64,000 nucleotides of DNA from assembly GCA_963837335.1 (NCBI GenBank), contig CAWINS010000058.1, positions 20,385 to 84,384 on the forward strand, read 5' to 3'. This document shows positions 38,661-47,641 of the stretch, one piece after another. The stretch is from RYN-230 sp963837335 (GTDB lineage: Bacteria; Actinomycetota; Actinomycetes; Streptosporangiales; Streptosporangiaceae). Each line of letters opens with the position of its first letter. Within the stretch, counting starts at the first letter, position 1. The notes beneath the pieces were generated by a model. That model saw nothing but the letters and a program-made list of their open reading frames with translations. It ran no database searches and was not told the DNA's origin. A program made the position numbers and the translations under genes.

Positions 38661-39756
38661 CGCGATCTCCCCGGTCGCTCCGCCGGGCTGACCCGAGCAG
38701 GGCGCGCAGCGGCCCGGCGGGCAGCCCGTACGAGGTGTGGCCGTCCCGGCCGGTGACGGTCCCGGCTTGCAGCAGGCTGTTCAGCACGGCCTCCTCGGTG
38801 GCCTCGACCACGGCGGCGAAGTAGTCGTCCAGCGCGCCGCCGGTCACCGGGGACCGGGACGGCGCGGCCCCCCGGGGCGCGCGCAGCCCGGTGGCCAGGG
38901 CCAGGAAGATCTCCCCGCTGGCGTGGTGCGCGGTGCTGCCCATCCGGGCCAGGCCGAGGCCGGCCCGGCGGGCCAGCCGCTGGCAGGCGGCCGCGTCCAG
39001 CGGCCCGTCGGTGAGTACCACCACGATGCACGACCCCGCGGGCCCGGGGCGGGCCTCCGGCTCACCGGGGTCGGGCAGCAGCCGCCCGGCCGGCACCCCG
39101 GCCACCGTCAGCCGCTCCCGGTCGCCGAAGTTGGTCATCGTGACCACCCCCACGGTCGCCCCGTCCGGTACCACGCGGGACGCGGTCCCGATGCCGCCCT
39201 TGTATCCCAGGCAGCTCATCCCGGTGCCCGCCCCGACCGCGCCCTCGTGGGCGGCCTGCGCCCCGGCGGACGACCGGGCCGCCGCCAGCGCGGCCCGTAC
39301 GTCGTCCCGCTGCACTTGCATCCGGCGGTTTTCGTTGAGGAAACTATCGTCACATTCGGCCACGATGGGGATGATCACGTCCTCGTCGCCGATCGCGGCC
39401 TGCTCGAGCATGAGCAGCTCGCAGGCCGCGTCGTAGACGCGGCCCAGTTGCATGGTCGAGGTGAGGAACACCGGCGTCTCGGCCAGTCCCCATTCCTGCG
39501 CGGCGAGCAGCCCGGTGCATTCACCCGCCCCGTTGAGCACCGCGCCGCCGGCCGGGACGGGAAAGCGGAACAGGTCGCCGCCCGGGTCGATCACGGTCAC
39601 CCCGGTCCGCGCCGTGCCGCGGCCGGCCGGCGGGGGCGGCTCGTCCCGCCAGACGGTGGCGTGCCCCAGCCCGGCCCCGGGCACGTCGAGCACGGACCCG
39701 GTCGGGCCGGGTGGCAGCAGGCCGATGGTGATGCCAAGATCAGGAACGCGCGGCAT
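38661..39756 (-). CDS. P1/DmpA family aminopeptidase (S58)
   Basis: About 365 residues from ATG 39756. Motifs of the self-processing DmpA family: VPGAGLGHATVW, TGVTVIDPGGDLFRFPVPAG, CTGLLAAQEWGLAETPVFLTST, VIIPIVAECDDSFLNE, GMSCLGYKGGIGTASRVV, VGVVTMTNFGDRERLTVAG and PAGSCIVVVLTDGPL, in which the G-S step is the autocleavage site and Ser the N-terminal nucleophile. Family members remove D-Ala or beta-residues from peptides. The frame runs on into the S9 gene without a stop; a slip around 38690 most likely removed its natural end. Confidence 0.82.
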
Positions 39757-39799
39757 CCCGCGATGCTAACCCCGCCGCGCCTGCCCGGGGAGGGTGGGA

Positions 39800-40867
39800 G
39801 TGAGTCTGAAGGTGCCGGTGGTGTGGAGCGAGGACTGCCTGCGGCACGATCCCGCCGGTGAAGTGTGGCTCGGCCTGCGGGAGCCCGGGACCGAGATCCC
39901 GGCCCGGGCGCTGGTCCTGCGCGACGCGCTGGTGACGGCGGGCGCGCCGGTGACCGCCGCGTGGCAGCACGACGACACCGTCCTGCGCCGGGTGCATGAT
40001 CCAGCGCTGCCCGATCACCTGGCCTCGGTCTGGGCGGACTGGGAGGCCGCCGGGCTGCCTGCGGAGTACGGGCGGGACCGGGTGGTGCCCTATGTGTTCC
40101 CCACCCCCGGGATGGTGGCCGGGCTGCCGCTGCGGACCCCGCCCGCCGTGCACGGCCGGGCCGGGCTGTATTGCTACGACACGATGACGCTGGTCGGCCC
40201 GGGCAGCTGGGCCGCGATCCGGGGCGCGGCGGACGCCGCGCAGACCGCCGCGGATCTGGTCAGCTCGGGCTCCCCGGTGGCCTACGCGCTCTGCCGGCCA
40301 CCCGGGCATCACGCCACCCGCAGCGCCTACGGCGGGTCCTGCTACCTGAACAACGCCGCGGTCGCGGCGCAGGCCCTCCGGGCGGCCGGGGCGGCCCGGG
40401 TCGCGGTCCTGGACATCGACGCGCACCACGGCAACGGCACCCAGATGATCTTCTGGGACCGGGCCGACGTCTGGTACGGATCGCTGCACGTCAACCCGGG
40501 CGCAGGGTGGTTCCCGCACTACGCCGGCTACGCGGACGAGCGCGGCACCGGCCCCGGTGAGGGTTTCACCCGGAACCTGCCGCTGGCCCCCGGGACCGGC
40601 GACGACGGCTGGCTGGCCGCGCTCGGCGTGCTGTGCGCGCAGGCGCGCGCGTTCGCCCCGGACGCCGTCGTGGTGTCCCTGGGCCTGGACGCGGCGGTGG
40701 CTGACCCGGAAAGCCCGCTGCGGGTCACCGAGGCCGCCTACCGCGCGGCCGGGCAGCGGATCGCCGCGCTCGGCCGCCCGGCCGTGTTCATCCAGGAAGG
40801 CGGCTACGACCTCCCCTCGCTCGGCACTCTGGCCGTGGCCACGCTGGAAGGCTGCGCTAGCCCCTGA
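39800..40867 (+). CDS. Histone-deacetylase-family amidohydrolase (acetylpolyamine amidohydrolase-like)
   Basis: 355 residues from GTG 39800 (GGGAGG 6 bp upstream). Zn-dependent arginase/deacetylase fold: CRPPGHHATRSAYGGSCYLNN with the tandem His, VLDIDAHHGNGTQMIF (Asp-x-His Zn ligands), GLDAAVADPE and IQEGGYDLP with the catalytic Tyr motif. Probably deacetylates small acetylated amines or polyamines rather than histones. Divergent from the P1 peptidase and convergent with the peptide transporter. Confidence 0.87.
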   Translation: MSLKVPVVWSEDCLRHDPAGEVWLGLREPGTEIPARALVLRDALVTAGAPVTAAWQHDDTVLRRVHDPALPDHLASVWADWEAAGLPAEYGRDRVVPYVFPTPGMVAGLPLRTPPAVHGRAGLYCYDTMTLVGPGSWAAIRGAADAAQTAADLVSSGSPVAYALCRPPGHHATRSAYGGSCYLNNAAVAAQALRAAGAARVAVLDIDAHHGNGTQMIFWDRADVWYGSLHVNPGAGWFPHYAGYADERGTGPGEGFTRNLPLAPGTGDDGWLAALGVLCAQARAFAPDAVVVSLGLDAAVADPESPLRVTEAAYRAAGQRIAALGRPAVFIQEGGYDLPSLGTLAVATLEGCASP

Positions 40868-40877
40868 CCGGCCCTGG

Positions 40878-41879
40878 TCAGGTGAGGAGGCAGGCCGCCT
40901 CGTGGCCGGGCGCCACCGTGGCCTTGGGCGGGCGCAGGAACGGATCCTCGGTCGAGCACTGGGGCTCGGCGATGGGACAGCGGGGGTGGAACCGGCACCC
41001 GGATGGCACGTCGATCGGGTTCGGCGTCTCACCCTGGAGGATCTGCGGCGTGCTGCGCTGCCGGGGATCACGGTTCGGGACGACGGACAGCAGGGCCCTG
41101 GTGTAGGGGTGCTGCGGGTTGCGGACCACGTCCCGGGCCGGGCCCTGCTCCACGATCCGGCCGAGGTACATGACGGCGATGCGGTCGGCGAAGTGCGCGG
41201 CCGTGGACAGGTCGTGGGTGATCATGAGGACGCCCATGTCTCCGTCGCGGCGGAGCCCATCCAGCAGCGACAGCACGTCGGCCCGGACCGACACGTCCAG
41301 CATCGACACGGGCTCGTCCGCGAGCAGCAGGTCCGGATCGAGCACCAGCGCGGCGGCGATCGTGACCCGCTGCCGCTGGCCGCCGGAGAGCTCGTGCGGG
41401 TAACGGTCCAGGAACTGCTCCGCCGGGACCAGTCCGGCCCGCTCCAGGGCGCTGATCACCAGGTCGCGCCGCTGCGCCCGGGAGCTGCCGATCCCGTGCA
41501 CCAGCATCGGCTCCTCGACGGCGTCCTGGACCCGGAACCGGGGATCGAGGGATTCGTAGGGGTCCTGGTAGATCATCTGCACCTTGCGCCGCAGCGGGCG
41601 CATCTGCTGCTGGGACAGCCCGGTGATGTCGGTCCCGTTCAGCCGGATGGTTCCGGACGTGGAGTTCACCATCCGCAAGATGGTCTGCGCGGTGCTGGTC
41701 TTGCCGCAGCCTGACTCGCCGACCAGGGCCAGCATCTCGCCGCGGGCCAGGCTGAAGCTGACCCCGTCCACCGCGTGCACCGTCAGCCGGGGCTCGCGGG
41801 CCAGCCGGCCGGTCAGGCTGCGCCGGACCGGGTACTGCGTGACCAGGTTGTCGACTTCCAGCAGGGGTGCCTCGCTCAC
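40878..41879 (-). CDS. Oligopeptide ABC transporter ATPase (DppF/OppF)
   Basis: 333 residues. Walker A LVGESGCGKTSTAQTIL, Q-loop MIYQDPYESLDPRF, signature LSGGQRQRVTIAAAL, Walker B DPDLLLADEPVSMLD and H-loop MITHD. The C-terminal oligopeptide extension CRFHPRCPIAEPQC carries the Cys cluster. Its ATG overlaps the stop of the second ATPase gene by 4 bp. Last gene of a five-gene Dpp/Opp operon. Confidence 0.92.
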   Translation of the reverse strand: MSEAPLLEVDNLVTQYPVRRSLTGRLAREPRLTVHAVDGVSFSLARGEMLALVGESGCGKTSTAQTILRMVNSTSGTIRLNGTDITGLSQQQMRPLRRKVQMIYQDPYESLDPRFRVQDAVEEPMLVHGIGSSRAQRRDLVISALERAGLVPAEQFLDRYPHELSGGQRQRVTIAAALVLDPDLLLADEPVSMLDVSVRADVLSLLDGLRRDGDMGVLMITHDLSTAAHFADRIAVMYLGRIVEQGPARDVVRNPQHPYTRALLSVVPNRDPRQRSTPQILQGETPNPIDVPSGCRFHPRCPIAEPQCSTEDPFLRPPKATVAPGHEAACLLT

Positions 41880-42847
41880 GGCGCCTGCCCGGCGGGCTGG
41901 CGGGTGAGATGGCAGGCGGCCTCGTGGCCGGGGCCGACCGCGTGGAGCACCGGGCGCTCGCGGGCACAGGGCTCGAACGCGGAATCGCAGCGCGGCCGGA
42001 ACGGGCAGCCGGGCAGGTCCCGGTCCAGCCGCGGCGGCGCACCGGGGATGGAAACCACCTCGTCCTCTCCGTACAGGTCGGGGGTGGCGGCGAAGAGCAG
42101 CCGGGTGTATGGGTGGCGGGGCGCGTGGAAGAGCGTCTCCATCGGCCCGGATTCCACGATCTCGCCCGCGTACATGACGGCCGCCCGGTCGCAGACCTGC
42201 GCCACGACCGGCAGGTCGTGCGTGACCAGCACGAGGGCCAGGCCCAGTTCGCTCGACAACCGGGCGAGCAGGTCCAGGATCTGGGCCTGGACCATGACGT
42301 CCAGCGCCGTGGTCGGCTCGTCGGCCAGCAGGATCTTCGGGTCGCAGGCCAGCGCCATCGCGATCGACGCCCGCTGGCGCATGCCGCCGGAGAACTCGTG
42401 CGGGTACCGCTCGGCCGCGGCCGCGGGGATGCCCACCAGCTCCAGCAGTTCGCCCGCCCGCCGCCGGGCGGCCGCGCCGTGCGCGACGTCGTGGAAGGCC
42501 ATCGGCTCGGCGATCTGCCAGCCGATCTTCTTCACCGGGTTCAGCGCGTTCATCGCGCCCTGGAAGACCATGGCGATGTCGGTCCAGCGGTGTGCGCGCA
42601 CCGAGTCCTCCCCGCCGGCCAGGATGTTGCCGCCGTTCACCCGTACCTCGCCGGCCAGCGACGCGTTGGGCGGCAGCAGGCCCATCAGGGCCAGGATGGT
42701 GGTGGTCTTGCCGCAGCCGGACTCACCGACCAGGCCGAAGCGTTCGCCCGGGTCCAGTGAAAAGCTCACCCCGGCCGCCGCGTGGACCTGGCCCCCGCGG
42801 GGGAGGTCGAACCAGACGTGCAGGTCGTCGACTTCGAGCAGGCTCAA
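41876..42847 (-). CDS. Oligopeptide ABC transporter ATPase (DppD/OppD)
   Basis: 323 residues from TTG 42847, which overlaps the permease stop as TTGA; the longer frame upstream lies inside the permease gene. Walker A LVGESGCGKTTTILALM, Q-loop MVFQGAMNALNP, signature FSGGMRQRASIAMAL, Walker B DPKILLADEPTTALD, and the C-terminal CPFRPRCDSAFEPC. Partner of DppF. Confidence 0.91.
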   Translation of the reverse strand: MSLLEVDDLHVWFDLPRGGQVHAAAGVSFSLDPGERFGLVGESGCGKTTTILALMGLLPPNASLAGEVRVNGGNILAGGEDSVRAHRWTDIAMVFQGAMNALNPVKKIGWQIAEPMAFHDVAHGAAARRRAGELLELVGIPAAAAERYPHEFSGGMRQRASIAMALACDPKILLADEPTTALDVMVQAQILDLLARLSSELGLALVLVTHDLPVVAQVCDRAAVMYAGEIVESGPMETLFHAPRHPYTRLLFAATPDLYGEDEVVSIPGAPPRLDRDLPGCPFRPRCDSAFEPCARERPVLHAVGPGHEAACHLTRQPAGQAP

Positions 42848-43803
42848 ATCGCGTCCCGTCCCCTTCCGACCAGCGGGCGCAGCCGCCACCGGCGCATCGA
42901 CAGGTTGGCCGCCTTCAGCCGCGGGTTCAGCGCATCCTCGACCGCCTGGCCGAACAGGAAGCAGCCCACGATGACGGCGGCGATGACGAGCCCGGCGGGC
43001 ACGATGGCCCACCAGGCCCCAGAGGAGATCGCAGTCCGCTGGAACGCGTTCTCCAGGATCGTGCCCCAGGTGGTAACCGTCGGGTCCTCCAGGCCCAGGA
43101 AGGCGAGCGCGGTCTCCAGGTAGATCGCGATCGCGATGGTCAGCACCGTGTTGGCGATGAGCAGCGGGCCGACCTGGGGCAGGATGTGCTTCCAGATGAT
43201 CCGCGAGTTGCTGGCCCCCATCGCCCGGGTGCGTTTCACGTACACCCGCTCACGCACGCTCATGACCTGGGCCCGGATGATCCGGGCGGTCGAGGTCCAT
43301 TCCAGGATGCCGATCACGATGATCACGTGGAACAGGCTGGCCCCCCAGACGTCGGCGATGACGATCATGAGCACCAGGTCCGGGATGACCAGCAGGTAGT
43401 CGGTGATGCGCATCAGCCCGATGTCGATCCAGCCGGTGAAGTACCCGGACAGGATGCCGACCCCGCCACCGATGATCATCGCGACCAGGGTGGCCGCGAA
43501 CCCGACCACCAGGGAGATCCGGCCGCCCTGCATGAGCTCGCTGAGCATGTCGATCCCGCCGTCGTCACAGCCGAGCCAGTGCGCGCCGGAGGGGGGCGCG
43601 AACACCGCGCAGGTCTGCTGGGTGATGCTGTACGGCGAGATGTACGGGGCCACGATCGACAGCAGGACGAAGAAGACGATGATCGACAGGCCGACGACGG
43701 CGGCCTTGCGCTCCCGGAGCACGGTGCGGAAGAACCCACTGCGGGTCAACGGCTGGCCCTCGGCCTCGACGGCGAGAGCCGGGTCCTGTAGGGGCAGGGT
43801 CAC
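42844..43803 (-). CDS. Oligopeptide ABC transporter permease (DppC)
   Basis: 319 residues, six TM helices; N-terminal FRTVLRERKAAVVGLSIIVF, cytosolic loop YVKRTRAMGASNSRIIWKHILP (EAA-type loop of Dpp/Opp permeases). Start overlaps the DppB stop by 4 bp. Confidence 0.92.
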   Translation of the reverse strand: MTLPLQDPALAVEAEGQPLTRSGFFRTVLRERKAAVVGLSIIVFFVLLSIVAPYISPYSITQQTCAVFAPPSGAHWLGCDDGGIDMLSELMQGGRISLVVGFAATLVAMIIGGGVGILSGYFTGWIDIGLMRITDYLLVIPDLVLMIVIADVWGASLFHVIIVIGILEWTSTARIIRAQVMSVRERVYVKRTRAMGASNSRIIWKHILPQVGPLLIANTVLTIAIAIYLETALAFLGLEDPTVTTWGTILENAFQRTAISSGAWWAIVPAGLVIAAVIVGCFLFGQAVEDALNPRLKAANLSMRRWRLRPLVGRGRDAI

Positions 43804-44765
43804 TGCGAGATCCTCGGGTCCAGGCGGAAGTAGAACAGGTCAGCGACGAAGTTCAGGAAGATCACCGCCACGGTCAGGATAAGGAAGCCGCCTTGCAGCA
43901 TCGGGTAGTCGCGCTGCTGGATCGCGTCGTACATGGCCAGCCCGATGCCCGGCCAGCTGAAGATCACCTCGATCAGCACCGCGCCGCCGACGATGTAGCC
44001 GAGGTCCAGAGCCACGAGGGTGACCATGGGCAGCATGGCGTTGCGGAACGCGTGCCTGCGCACCACGCGGCGGTCTGGCAGGCCCTTGGCCCGCGCGGTC
44101 AGCACGTAGTCCTCGCCGAGCGTCTCCAGCATCGAGGACCGGACGACCAGCGTGTAGCTGCCGTACGCGGTCAGCAGCAGGGTGGCCGCAGGCAGGATCA
44201 TGTGCTGCGCGATGTCCCCCAGGTGCTGCCAGAATGGCTCGGCCGTGAACAGGAACGGATCCTGCATGCCACCAGCCGGTAGCGTCCCGGCGAAGATGAT
44301 CAGCAGCATCAGGCCGAGCCACTGGGTCGGGAACGCGTAGAAGAAGATGGCCGCGTTGGTGCTCACATGGTCGGACCAGGACGACCGCCTCCAAGCGGAC
44401 AAGACGCCGGTGACCACGCCGACCACGATCGCGGCCACCGTGCCCACGGTCACCATCGGGATCGTGTTCTTCAGGTCGGCGATCAGCAGGTGGCTGACCG
44501 GCTGCTGGTTGGCGAACGAGATGCCCATGTTCCCGTGGAACAGCTCGCGCAGGTAGATCAGGTACTGCTGCCACTTCGGCTGGTCCAGGCCGAATTCAAC
44601 GGTCAGCGCGTGCCGGAGCTGCGGGCTGGCCTTCGGCACCCGAGACAGGTCGGACACCGCGCTGCCGGGCAGCACCCGGAACAGGAAGAAGTTGATGGTG
44701 ATGGCGACGAAGACGGTGACGAGGGCGAAGAACCCCCGCTTGATGACGTAATCCGCGCTGCGCAC
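43800..44765 (-). CDS. Oligopeptide ABC transporter permease (DppB)
   Basis: 321 residues, six TM helices; N-terminal YVIKRGFFALVTVFVAITINFF, FRVLPGSAVSDL, and the loop TARAKGLPDRRVVRRHAFRNAMLP typical of DppB. Follows the binding-protein gene by 4 bp. Confidence 0.92.
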   Translation of the reverse strand: MRSADYVIKRGFFALVTVFVAITINFFLFRVLPGSAVSDLSRVPKASPQLRHALTVEFGLDQPKWQQYLIYLRELFHGNMGISFANQQPVSHLLIADLKNTIPMVTVGTVAAIVVGVVTGVLSAWRRSSWSDHVSTNAAIFFYAFPTQWLGLMLLIIFAGTLPAGGMQDPFLFTAEPFWQHLGDIAQHMILPAATLLLTAYGSYTLVVRSSMLETLGEDYVLTARAKGLPDRRVVRRHAFRNAMLPMVTLVALDLGYIVGGAVLIEVIFSWPGIGLAMYDAIQQRDYPMLQGGFLILTVAVIFLNFVADLFYFRLDPRISQ

Positions 44766-44769
44766 CGCC

Positions 44770-46495
44770 TCAACCTGCCTGGTGCACGCTCTCGAACGGG
44801 ATCTTGGACATCGAGTTCCACGAGATACCCGCGACCAGCGGCAGGTCGGTCCACGCGGTCGAGTGCGCCTCGATCGTATCCGGGTAGTCGAGCACCAGGT
44901 AGATCCGCTGGCTGGCGATCATCTGTTGCATCTGGTAGATGATCTGCTGCCGCTTGGCCGGGCTGGTCGCGGCGCTCTGCGCCTGCGTACAAGTTGTCGT
45001 AGGTCTTGCTGCAGTACCCGGTGTCGTTCCATGTGTTCCAGGTCACGCAGGTCAGCACGGACAGCATGAAGTCCGGGTCAGTCAGCGGATACCAGTCCCA
45101 CATCGAGATCTCGAAGTTCTTGTAGCTATTGGCCGTGATCGCGTCGTACGCGGCCGAGTCGTCCAGCACCTTAAGGTTCAGCTGCACGCCGATCTTCTTG
45201 AAGTCACCCTGGATGATCTGGAACGACCGCTGGCCGTAGAGGTTCTGGATATCGGTCGGCATGATCACCTGGTACGACATCTGATGGCCGTCAGCCATCC
45301 GGATGCCACCCGGGCCCATTTTGTAGCCCGCCTGGTCGAGCAGCTGGTTCGCCTTGCTTAGGTCGAACGGGGCCGGCTTGATCGCGGGGTCAGACCAGTG
45401 GCCGGTGGCCGGGGGGATGATCGACGCTCCGGGCTGGCCGTGACCGAGCAGCGACGTGTGCACGATGGCCTGCCGGTTGATCGCAGTGTCGAACGCCTGC
45501 CGCACCAGCGGGTTCATCAGCTCCTTGTGGCTGGCATCCTGCTGCGGGTTAGCGTTGATGATGAAGTCGTCGAATACGACGCCCGGGCTGGAAGGTACCA
45601 CGAAGTGGGCGGCCTTGAGCGTGGCCACCGAGGTGGGTGTGACGGTCTCCACCCCGTCCAGCTGATGGCTCTTGAGCGCGGTGATCATCGCGTCGGTGGT
45701 CTGGAAGAACTGCAGCCCGAGACCGTCGATGTGCGGCTTGGCGCCGTAGAACGTCGGGTTGCGCTTGAACAGCACGATCTGCTTAGGCGTGTACTTGGTC
45801 AGGACGAACGGGCCGCCGGACACGATCGGCGCGTTGTTCTGGAACCGGGTGAGCGCCTTGCCGTTGCCGGTGGCGTACTTGGCCCACACGTGCTCGGGCA
45901 GGATCGGTACCTGCTGCACCTGCGACAGGACGTTGGCCACCGGCCGCTTATAGGTCAGCACCAGCGTGGTGGCGTTCGGCGCGGTGGCGCTCTCCATGTG
46001 CGCGACGTAGCCCGCCGAGTTGGCCGTCGGCCCGTTCTGGTACTTGAGGATGGTCTGGTAGGTCCAGGCCGCGTCGGCCGCGGTCAGCGGCTTGCCGTCG
46101 GACCACTTGGCGCCTGGCTGGGTGTGGAAGGTCCAGACCTTCCCGCCCGAGCTCTCCGACCAGCTGCGGGCGAAGTCCGCCACGAACTGCAGCTGCGGGT
46201 TGTACTGGACCAGCATGGGATAGATGTACTCAAACGTGACATATGCGTCACCCTGGAACGCGACAAACGGGTTCAGCGAGTCAATGCTGGAGTTGCTGCC
46301 CAGCCGGAACACGCCGCCGTCCTTGACGGAACTCCCGGACCCGCTGCTGCCGCAGGCGGCCGCGGCGAGCGTCACGACGGCGGCTAGGGCGATGAGCCGG
46401 GCCGGGTGCCGGCGCCCGCGCCGGTTTCCCCGGCGGGGGCGCAGTTCCGGCCAGAATCCCCAGCGTCTTCCGGGCAGCTGACCGTGGCTTTCCAT
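44770..46495 (-). CDS. Peptide ABC transporter substrate-binding lipoprotein (frameshifted near C-terminus)
   Basis: About 574 residues with one extra base near 44990. Start ATG 46495 gives a basic N-region, hydrophobic LIALAAVVTLAAAACGSS lipobox; the frame upstream lacks a ribosome-binding site. SBP family 5: GGVFRLGSNSSIDSLNPFVA, WSESSGGKVWTFHTQPGAKWSDGKPLTAADAAWT split by short gaps, NPLVRQAFDTAINRQAI. After TYDNLYA the correct C-terminus continues one frame over (QSAATSPAKRQQIIYQM, ending SKIPFESVHQAG). Binds oligopeptides for the Dpp transporter below. Confidence 0.86.
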
Positions 46496-46633
46496 CCGCC
46501 TACCCTCGTTTCTGGAGCCGACCCGGAATCCGCCCCGCCCGATCTGCCGGATAATCATCTGAATAGCCGTTTAGGGTCGCTCATCAGGACATGGGCGTCA
46601 ACCCCCGGGCCGCAACCGCCGCCTCGACGTGAC

Positions 46634-47641
46634 CTAACGGGGGTCCGGCTCACTGAGCGTGCCCCGCTGCGCCAGGCTGTACAGCAGGGCGAACGACGGG
46701 CCGACCAGCACCACGATGATGGCCACCACGACCAGTTCGGTGACCCCGGCCCCGGCGGGGGCGGCCGCATCATGAATGGTCAGGTGCGGTGGCAGCAGCA
46801 GCGGGTACTGGGCGAGCGCCCAGCCCCAGATCACGGCGGTCACGGCCAGGGCGGCCAGCAGCCGGGTCAGCCTGGTCTGGTCCAGCACCAGCAGGACCAG
46901 CACGGCCGCGCCGGCCAGCACCGAGATCACCACCAGCGGCAGCGCCCGCCCCGCGGTCAGGATCGAGAACACCCGGGCGGCCGTCGTGTGCAGGACAGCC
47001 AAGGTGACCGCGGCCAGCAGGCCGGTCACGACCGCGGCGGCCAGGGCCCGGCGGGTGAAGTACCTGCGCAGCCCCGGCTCACCGGCGCGCTCGCTGTCGG
47101 TGGCCAGGTAGACGGCGGCCAGGTACGCGGAGGTGGCCACGAACAGGGCGCCGGTCAGCAGGGACGTCGGATTCACCCAGGACGAAACCGGATCGCCATC
47201 CGCGCTGCGCACCCGGCCGGTCACGATCGCCCCGATGGCGGTGCCCAGGAAGAACGGCGTCAGCAGGGAGGCCAGGGCGAAGACCGCGCCACTGAGCCGC
47301 TGCCAGCGCAGCGTCTGCACCTGCGAGCGAAACGCGAACCCGGCCCCGCGCAGGACGATGCCCAGCGCGGCCACGCTCAGCGGCACGAACAGCGTGGTGA
47401 AGATCCAGGCGAAGGCGACCGGGAAACCGGTCCACAGCAGGACCAGGGCGATGATCAGCCAGACATGGTTGGACTCCCACACGGGCCCGATGGAACGGTC
47501 GATCCGCTGCCGCGCCGGCGCCCCGGCCGCCGCTCCGCCGGCCAGCAGATCCCAGACGCCGCCGCCGAAGTCGGCCCCGGCCAGTGCGGCGTAGGCCGTG
47601 ATCACCAGGACGAGCACGGCCGCCACGATGTCGGGGATCAT
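46634..47641 (-). CDS. cydB: Cytochrome bd ubiquinol/menaquinol oxidase subunit II
   Basis: 335 residues, eight to nine TM helices. ADFGGGVWDLLAGG, RSIGPVWESNHVWLIIALVL and GFPVAFA are the CydB signatures. ATG overlaps the CydA stop by 4 bp. Membrane subunit of the high-affinity terminal oxidase for low oxygen. No CydDC assembly exporter is adjacent. Confidence 0.92.
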   Translation of the reverse strand: MIPDIVAAVLVLVITAYAALAGADFGGGVWDLLAGGAAAGAPARQRIDRSIGPVWESNHVWLIIALVLLWTGFPVAFAWIFTTLFVPLSVAALGIVLRGAGFAFRSQVQTLRWQRLSGAVFALASLLTPFFLGTAIGAIVTGRVRSADGDPVSSWVNPTSLLTGALFVATSAYLAAVYLATDSERAGEPGLRRYFTRRALAAAVVTGLLAAVTLAVLHTTAARVFSILTAGRALPLVVISVLAGAAVLVLLVLDQTRLTRLLAALAVTAVIWGWALAQYPLLLPPHLTIHDAAAPAGAGVTELVVVAIIVVLVGPSFALLYSLAQRGTLSEPDPR

